This document shows positions 59,568 through 64,000 of a stretch of DNA of 64,000 bases, piece by piece. The position numbers were made by a program, and so were the translations under genes. Each line of letters begins with the position of its first letter. Positions within the stretch are counted from its first letter, which is position 1. This DNA comes from Spirosoma utsteinense (GTDB lineage: Bacteria > Bacteroidota > Bacteroidia > Cytophagales > Spirosomataceae): NCBI RefSeq assembly GCF_014282275.1, contig NZ_VFIA01000029.1, positions 1 through 64,000 of the forward strand. The letters run 5' to 3'. Below the pieces are notes generated by a model that saw nothing but the letters and a program-made list of their open reading frames with translations, was not told the origin of the DNA and ran no database searches.

Positions 59568-60806
59568 ATGGAAGATTACGAAGTTTATACCCTGCCCAAC
59601 GGAATTCGCATTGCGCACAAACAAATACCACACACGCAGATTGCCCACTGTGGCATTATGCTCGATATCGGAAGCCGTGACGAACAGCCACATCAGCAGG
59701 GATTAGCCCATTTCTGGGAACACATGGCGTTCAAAGGTACGGAGAAACGTAAATCCTACCATATCATTACCCGACTAGAAAATATCGGGGGGGAACTCAA
59801 CGCCTATACTACGAAAGAAAAAGTTTGTTTTCATGCGTCTGTCTTGGGCGTTCACTTCGAAAAGGCCGCCGAACTCCTGGCCGACATTACGTTTCATTCC
59901 ATTTTTCCGGAGAAGCAAATCGAACGGGAGCGCGACGTGATCCTGGAAGAGATGGCGATGTACTACGACTCGCCCGAAGACGCCATTCAGGACGATTTTG
60001 ACGAACTGGTCTTCCCGAACCATGCCCTGGGTGGTAATATTCTTGGCACGACCGAGACAGTCAGTTCGTTCCGGCGCGAAGACCTGCAACGGTTCATTGC
60101 TGAAAATTATGACACCGAGCGTATCGTGTTTGCCTCCGTCAGCAACCTCCCCTTCAGGCAGGTGGTGAAAGTGGCCGAGAAATACTTTCGCGATGTTCCC
60201 ACTCAGCACACCAATCGTACCCGGCAGAAACCAACCCAGTACGTCGCCAAACACACCCGGGTAGAACGGCCCATTACACAGGCCCAGTGTGCGCTTGGCC
60301 GTCCAGCCTATGGCCTGACCGACCCCCGCCGTCTACCGTTTTTCATGCTGGTCAACCTGTTGGGCGGACCGGGTATGAACTCGCGCCTGAACCTGAACCT
60401 GCGGGAGAAATACGGTCTGGTCTATTCCATCGACGCAAGCTTTACGCCTTATCTGGACACTGGCTTTCTGGGCATTTACTTCGGCACCGATCCCAAGAAG
60501 GTAGACAAGGCGCATTCGCTCATCATGAAGGAAATGAAGCGCCTGCGCGAACAGCCGCTGACCACGCTACAGCTGCACCAAACCAAGGAGCAGTTGATTG
60601 GGCAACTGGCCATGGCCGAAGAAAGCAACAACAGCTTCATGCTGATGATGGCCAAGAGTCTGCTCGATATCAACCGGGTAGAAGCGCTGAACGATATTTT
60701 CAGCGATATCAAAGCGGTTACCTCCAGCGAGCTGCAAACCCTGGCGCAGGATGTCTTCGTAGAAGATCAGTTCAGTTCGCTGACGTTTGTACCGGAAGAA
60801 AAGTAG
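59568..60806 (+). CDS. M16-family zinc peptidase (insulinase/PqqL-like)
   Basis: The 412-residue protein has the inverted zinc motif HxxEH in GLAHFWEHMAFKGT (His48, Glu51, His52), the distal Glu in RDVILEEMAMYYDSPED, and the C-terminal half with a YGLVYSIDASF segment. It resembles the single-domain-pair M16B peptidases (processing-peptidase-like). No signal peptide is seen, so it is probably cytoplasmic. Start is 44 bp from the divergent GT9 start. Confidence 0.92.
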   Translation: MEDYEVYTLPNGIRIAHKQIPHTQIAHCGIMLDIGSRDEQPHQQGLAHFWEHMAFKGTEKRKSYHIITRLENIGGELNAYTTKEKVCFHASVLGVHFEKAAELLADITFHSIFPEKQIERERDVILEEMAMYYDSPEDAIQDDFDELVFPNHALGGNILGTTETVSSFRREDLQRFIAENYDTERIVFASVSNLPFRQVVKVAEKYFRDVPTQHTNRTRQKPTQYVAKHTRVERPITQAQCALGRPAYGLTDPRRLPFFMLVNLLGGPGMNSRLNLNLREKYGLVYSIDASFTPYLDTGFLGIYFGTDPKKVDKAHSLIMKEMKRLREQPLTTLQLHQTKEQLIGQLAMAEESNNSFMLMMAKSLLDINRVEALNDIFSDIKAVTSSELQTLAQDVFVEDQFSSLTFVPEEK

Positions 60807-60810
60807 TAAG

Positions 60811-60957
60811 GAAGTCGTAGTGGTCGTAAGTGGCTGACGCGACAGCAACAAACCTGCGCCAGCCACTTACGACTACTACGACTTACGACTACTACGACTT
60901 ACGACTACTACGACTTACGACTGCTACGACTTACGACCCTACGACGACTTACGACCC
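60811..60957. repeat. Inverted repeat plus 16-bp tandem repeats
   Basis: Bases 60812-60836 pair with 60860-60884 (25 bp, one mismatch). The right arm then continues as about four copies of ACGACTACTACGACTT and degenerate versions up to the start codon of the MazG-like gene at 60958. The words match those in the palindrome at 50016-50122. Confidence 0.8.
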
Positions 60958-61284
60958 ATGACAATCCAAGACGCCCAAACGACTGTCGACAACTGGATAA
61001 AAACCGTTGGCGTTCGGTATTTCAACGAACTGACCAACATGGCCATGCTGACGGAAGAAGTTGGCGAGGTGGCCCGCATTATGGCCCGTCGCTATGGCGA
61101 GCAGTCGGAGAAAGAATCGGACAAGGATAAAGACCTTGGCGACGAAATGGCCGACGTACTTTGGGTACTCATCTGCCTGGCCAACCAGACTGGCGTCGAC
61201 CTGACCGAAGCCTTTCAGAAAAATCTGGAGAAGAAAAATATCCGCGACGCCACTCGGCACCTCAATAACGAGAAATTGACGTAA
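60958..61284 (+). CDS. MazG-like nucleotide pyrophosphohydrolase
   Basis: The 108-residue protein has the all-alpha NTP-pyrophosphatase metal-binding pattern: EEVGEVARIMARRYGEQ and DLGDEMADVLWVLICLAN. It would hydrolyse nucleoside triphosphates to monophosphates, probably as a house-cleaning enzyme; it is a single MazG-like domain of the dCTPase/MazG type. Its ATG abuts a repeat tract, so there is no ordinary leader sequence or ribosome-binding site. Confidence 0.88.
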   Translation: MTIQDAQTTVDNWIKTVGVRYFNELTNMAMLTEEVGEVARIMARRYGEQSEKESDKDKDLGDEMADVLWVLICLANQTGVDLTEAFQKNLEKKNIRDATRHLNNEKLT

Positions 61285-61456
61285 TACCGCCCTCCCTGCT
61301 CGCCAGGTACACCCGAAACGTTGCTAGCTACCAGCCGACGTTCGAGGCACAATAGCAGTATAGAAAGAACAAGTTGAATAAATAGGTAGGATAAGAAGGG
61401 TAGTTGCGGCCAAAATTTCGTAGCTTTAACCATACAAATTTTGTATTCCGCTGACT

Positions 61457-62077
61457 GTGGACAGCCTACTCAACTACCAAAAAGCGTCTGATACCCAAAT
61501 ATGGGATGACTTTCTGCTGGGCAGCAAGGACGCTTACTCGTTCATGTATACGAAGTACGCGCCTGTCCTGTATAACTACGGTTACAAGATCGCGCAGGAT
61601 CGGCAGTTGACCGAAGATTGCCTTCAGGATCTATTCCTGACCATTCTGGAAACCCGTGAGCGACTTGGCCATACCGACTCCATCAAGTTCTATCTTATGC
61701 GCTCACTTCGGCGCGAGATTGTCCGTAAACTTACCAGTGGGCCACGACTAACGGGTAGGCATATGGAACAGCACCGGTTGGCCGACGGTCATGATATCGA
61801 CTTCAGAGTTGAGTTTCAGTATGAGCCCACCTGGCTCGATTCTCAGATCAGCAAAGAACGTTCCGAAGCCATTTTACACGAGCTTAACCGGTTGCCGGCC
61901 CGGCAGAAGGAAGCGCTGTTCCTGAAGTTTTTCGATAACCTCAGCTACGACGAAATAGCCGGCATTATGGGTATTGAAACCACATCGGCCTACAAGGTCA
62001 TTTACAAAGCCATTGCCGCCCTCCAGAAACGAATGCCCGCTGATCTGCTGGCGTTGCTGGTCATAATTAGTCAGTGA
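61457..62077 (+). CDS. ECF-type RNA polymerase sigma factor
   Basis: The 206-residue sigma-70-family factor has region 2 (YGYKIAQDRQLTEDCLQDLFLTI) and region 4 (LNRLPARQKEALFLKFFDNLSYDEIAGIMG, then TTSAYKVIYKAIAALQKRM). The start is the GTG at 61457. It is followed by a FecR gene and a SusC-like gene with an STN domain, the layout in which an outer-membrane receptor signals through FecR to release the sigma factor. Its last codons overlap a long T-tailed hairpin. Confidence 0.92.
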   Translation: MDSLLNYQKASDTQIWDDFLLGSKDAYSFMYTKYAPVLYNYGYKIAQDRQLTEDCLQDLFLTILETRERLGHTDSIKFYLMRSLRREIVRKLTSGPRLTGRHMEQHRLADGHDIDFRVEFQYEPTWLDSQISKERSEAILHELNRLPARQKEALFLKFFDNLSYDEIAGIMGIETTSAYKVIYKAIAALQKRMPADLLALLVIISQ

Positions 62078-62165
62078 GTTGATCAGTCGGTAACTGACTG
62101 ATCAACTCACTGACTGATCAACTCACTGACTGACTCACCGACTGATCAACTCACTGACTTTTTTA
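62069..62165 (+). terminator. Long intrinsic terminator with tandem arms after the sigma factor gene
   Basis: Bases 62069-62091, overlapping the sigma-factor stop, pair perfectly with 62137-62159 (23 bp), followed by six T residues. The loop contains two more copies of the ACTGATCAACTCACTGAC-like right arm, so alternative stems are possible. It separates sigma factor from FecR and could limit FecR expression. Confidence 0.75.
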
Positions 62166-62252
62166 TCATTTTCCCCCTAAAAATTTTTCTCTTTCCGAGG
62201 GATAATTTATTGAAAAGTGTTCTTCTGGTGGTAAAACGGGCTTTACTACCAG

Positions 62253-63308
62253 ATGCAAAATCATTACCACGAGTTTACGAGCCGCGACTTTGTGCTGGAC
62301 GAAGCGTTCCGCCAATGGGTATTCCAGCCCAATGAGCAGAATATGACCTTCTGGCACACGTTCATGCTCAATAATCCGGCTCAGCAGATCACCATCGATG
62401 AAGCAGCCTCCCTCCTGCTTCACCTCCGCGCCAACTACGACGACCTCACCTATGCCAGCCAGCAGCGTATCTGGCAGGTACTCGAACAGGCCGTGTCAGC
62501 GCAGCCCGCCCCCGCAGAGGTTCGCCCGCTGCCGGTATACCGACGGCCGGGATTCTTTTGGCGCATGGCCGCATCGCTGACAGGCCTGCTGCTACTGGCG
62601 GGCGCTTCGGCGTGGTATGTGCAGCAAGCCCACCAGCAAAAGATTCATACCACCTTTGGCGAAAACCGAACCGTAACCCTACCCGATGGATCGACAGTAC
62701 TGCTCAACGGAAACTCGACACTCTCCTTCCGTGACGATTGGGACCAGCAGCAAGATCGGGAGGTCTGGCTCGATGGAGAAGGCTATTTCAAGGTAGCCAA
62801 AAAGCATCGTGCCGGTCGGTCATCAGCCAGCCCGATCAAGTTCATTACCCATACGCCCGCACTCGACATTACGGTACTGGGTACCCAGTTCAACGTCAAT
62901 ACCCGACGGGGTGCTACAGCCGTCATGCTCGTAGAAGGCCGCGTACAACTCAATAAACCCGGCCAGACCCGACCTGACCGTATCGTCGAAATGAAACCGG
63001 GCCAGTTTGCTTCGGCCCAGCCCGACATCGAAAAAGTAGCCATCCGGACCGAAAAGTCACAGCTATACACATCCTGGACCCAGCACGAGTTTGTCTTTGA
63101 GAACACGGCACTGAGCGATATAACCCAGCAGCTGCGGGACACCTACGGCATCAACGTTATGCTGGAAGACGCCGAGCTAGGCAACCGACGCTTCACCGGC
63201 AATTTATCCAATCAAAGCACTGAAACCTTACTGACGACACTCGCGCTCACATTCGACCTCGACGTACAGCACGATGGTGACCGAATTATTCTACAACACA
63301 ATCCCTAA
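62253..63308 (+). CDS. FecR-family anti-sigma factor
   Basis: The 351-residue inner-membrane protein has an N-terminal cytoplasmic segment, a single membrane helix (WRMAASLTGLLLLAGASAWYV, about residues 107-127), the FecR domain (FGENRTVTLPDGSTVLLNGNSTL, EVWLDGEGYFKVAKK, ITVLGTQFNVNTRRG) and the C-terminal DUF4974-type domain (FVFENTALSDITQQLRDTYGI). It would hold the upstream sigma factor and receive a signal from the downstream receptor's STN domain. Confidence 0.93.
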   Translation: MQNHYHEFTSRDFVLDEAFRQWVFQPNEQNMTFWHTFMLNNPAQQITIDEAASLLLHLRANYDDLTYASQQRIWQVLEQAVSAQPAPAEVRPLPVYRRPGFFWRMAASLTGLLLLAGASAWYVQQAHQQKIHTTFGENRTVTLPDGSTVLLNGNSTLSFRDDWDQQQDREVWLDGEGYFKVAKKHRAGRSSASPIKFITHTPALDITVLGTQFNVNTRRGATAVMLVEGRVQLNKPGQTRPDRIVEMKPGQFASAQPDIEKVAIRTEKSQLYTSWTQHEFVFENTALSDITQQLRDTYGINVMLEDAELGNRRFTGNLSNQSTETLLTTLALTFDLDVQHDGDRIILQHNP

Positions 63309-63322
63309 TTGATAACTCTCCT

Positions 63323-64000
63323 ATGAAAAACACGTATATAACCCTTTCTATGCTGTTGGTCGGAACAGGGGTCTACATACGGCCACAGCCCGTTGTAGCC
63401 CAGTTGCTGACCCGCGCCCACGCTCAGTATGAGAATACTACCGCTTACCGGCCGCAGTCGGGGCCGGATATGCGCCAGCGGTCGCGTTCCCTGAAAAAAG
63501 CGCTTACAGACGTAGAAAAACAGTTTAGTGTCAACTTTGCCTATGATGAACAGTTGATGGCCGGTCGCCAGACGGACGTCAATACGAGCGGGCTTTCGCT
63601 TACCCAGGTGCTGACCCAACTTATCGAAGCACAGGGGTTACGTTACAGACGGGTGAACGATAACCTGATCGTGATTCAGGCAGCCCCCACGAAAAAAGCA
63701 TCGGTCGGCGGTTCGATGGATGGTGGTCCGGCGACTAGCGGTCCAGCCGCTAATGATCCAACAGGTGGGGCTTCGGCTAGCTTGCTCAACGAGCCAACCA
63801 CCCAGCTGACAGCCGAAGCGCCCCAGGTCCGGCGCATTGCCGGACAGATAACGGACGAAACAGGCCAGGGTCTGCCCGGTGCCAATATCATTGAAAAAGG
63901 CACCAGCACCGGCACAACCACCGATGCCAGCGGTAATTTCGTGCTGAACGTGAGCGATGCCGCTACGACACTCACCATTTCGAGCGTAGGATATGTCAGT
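63323..64000 (+). CDS. SusC/RagA-family receptor with STN domain (partial, cut by window end)
   Basis: The first 226 residues are present. A signal peptide (MKNTYITLSMLLVGTGVYI...VVAQ) is followed by an STN signalling domain (LKKALTDVEKQFSVNFAYDEQLM, TQVLTQLIEAQGLRYRRVNDNLI), a Gly/Ala/Pro-rich linker, and the start of the CarboxypepD_reg-like domain (RIAGQITDETGQGLPGANIIEKG). It is the transducing receptor of the sigma/FecR cassette; the plug and barrel lie beyond the window. Substrate unknown. Confidence 0.93.
   Translation, partial: MKNTYITLSMLLVGTGVYIRPQPVVAQLLTRAHAQYENTTAYRPQSGPDMRQRSRSLKKALTDVEKQFSVNFAYDEQLMAGRQTDVNTSGLSLTQVLTQLIEAQGLRYRRVNDNLIVIQAAPTKKASVGGSMDGGPATSGPAANDPTGGASASLLNEPTTQLTAEAPQVRRIAGQITDETGQGLPGANIIEKGTSTGTTTDASGNFVLNVSDAATTLTISSVGYVS

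Noticed and set aside
60868-60957. Regular 16-bp tandem units that could suggest a CRISPR array
   Set aside because: The units are contiguous without unique spacers and no cas gene is present.

Overview
The window looks like chromosome from a member of the Bacteroidota, most likely order Cytophagales and Spirosoma-like. The grounds are SusC/SusD-type outer-membrane uptake genes, an ECF sigma/FecR/SusC-with-STN regulatory cassette, a GldA-type ABC ATPase, lipoboxes of the Bacteroidota kind, DUF4870/DUF2490/DUF4136/DUF2147 proteins, and AT-rich TTTG / TAnnTTTG promoter elements instead of strong Shine-Dalgarno sites. The order-level call is inference. No rRNA, tRNA, CRISPR array, phage or complete insertion sequence was recognised.

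Layout. 0-9 kb: DinB-like protein, a 130-bp MITE-like element, prephenate dehydrogenase and an aminotransferase (aromatic amino acids), Nudix hydrolase, glucuronoyl-esterase-like enzyme, small membrane proteins, a Crp/Fnr regulator and a fatty-acid-hydroxylase-type membrane enzyme. 9-22 kb: pyruvate carboxylase and a sodium:solute symporter, each followed by a toxin-antitoxin pair; a four-helix-bundle gene inside an imperfect inverted repeat; an LLM monooxygenase coupled to a GH13 glucosidase whose frame contains a coding palindromic repeat; a third toxin-antitoxin pair. 22-29 kb: two TonB-dependent receptors and a decayed DUF2490 gene. 29-41 kb: PEBP protein, aspS, a large secreted SGNH/DUF11 protein, a MoeB-rhodanese fusion, panD, a flippase-like membrane protein, rfaE2 and a membrane zinc protease. 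41-50 kb: a predicted lipoprotein methyltransferase, a fourth toxin-antitoxin pair, amino-acid permease, gldA, aroB, MFS transporter and manganese catalase. 50-57 kb: a SusC/SusD locus whose SusD is interrupted by an amber codon, followed by a lipoprotein and a Tat-signal aminotransferase. 57-64 kb: SDR reductase, GT9 glycosyltransferase, M16 protease, MazG-like pyrophosphohydrolase, and a sigma/FecR/SusC cassette running off the right edge.

Two themes stand out. First, all four toxin-antitoxin pairs lie directly downstream of, and co-oriented with, a large metabolic or transport gene. In two cases (pyc and the symporter) a second copy of that gene's 3' end lies on the far side of the pair, as though the cassette was inserted by duplicating or replacing the gene end. 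Second, intergenic spaces carry very long perfect or near-perfect palindromes with arms of 37-48 bp, REPIN-like in form, with a related inverted pair entering a coding sequence in frame. Several genes are broken (SusD, DUF3368 toxin, second DUF2490), which points to ongoing accessory-gene decay.
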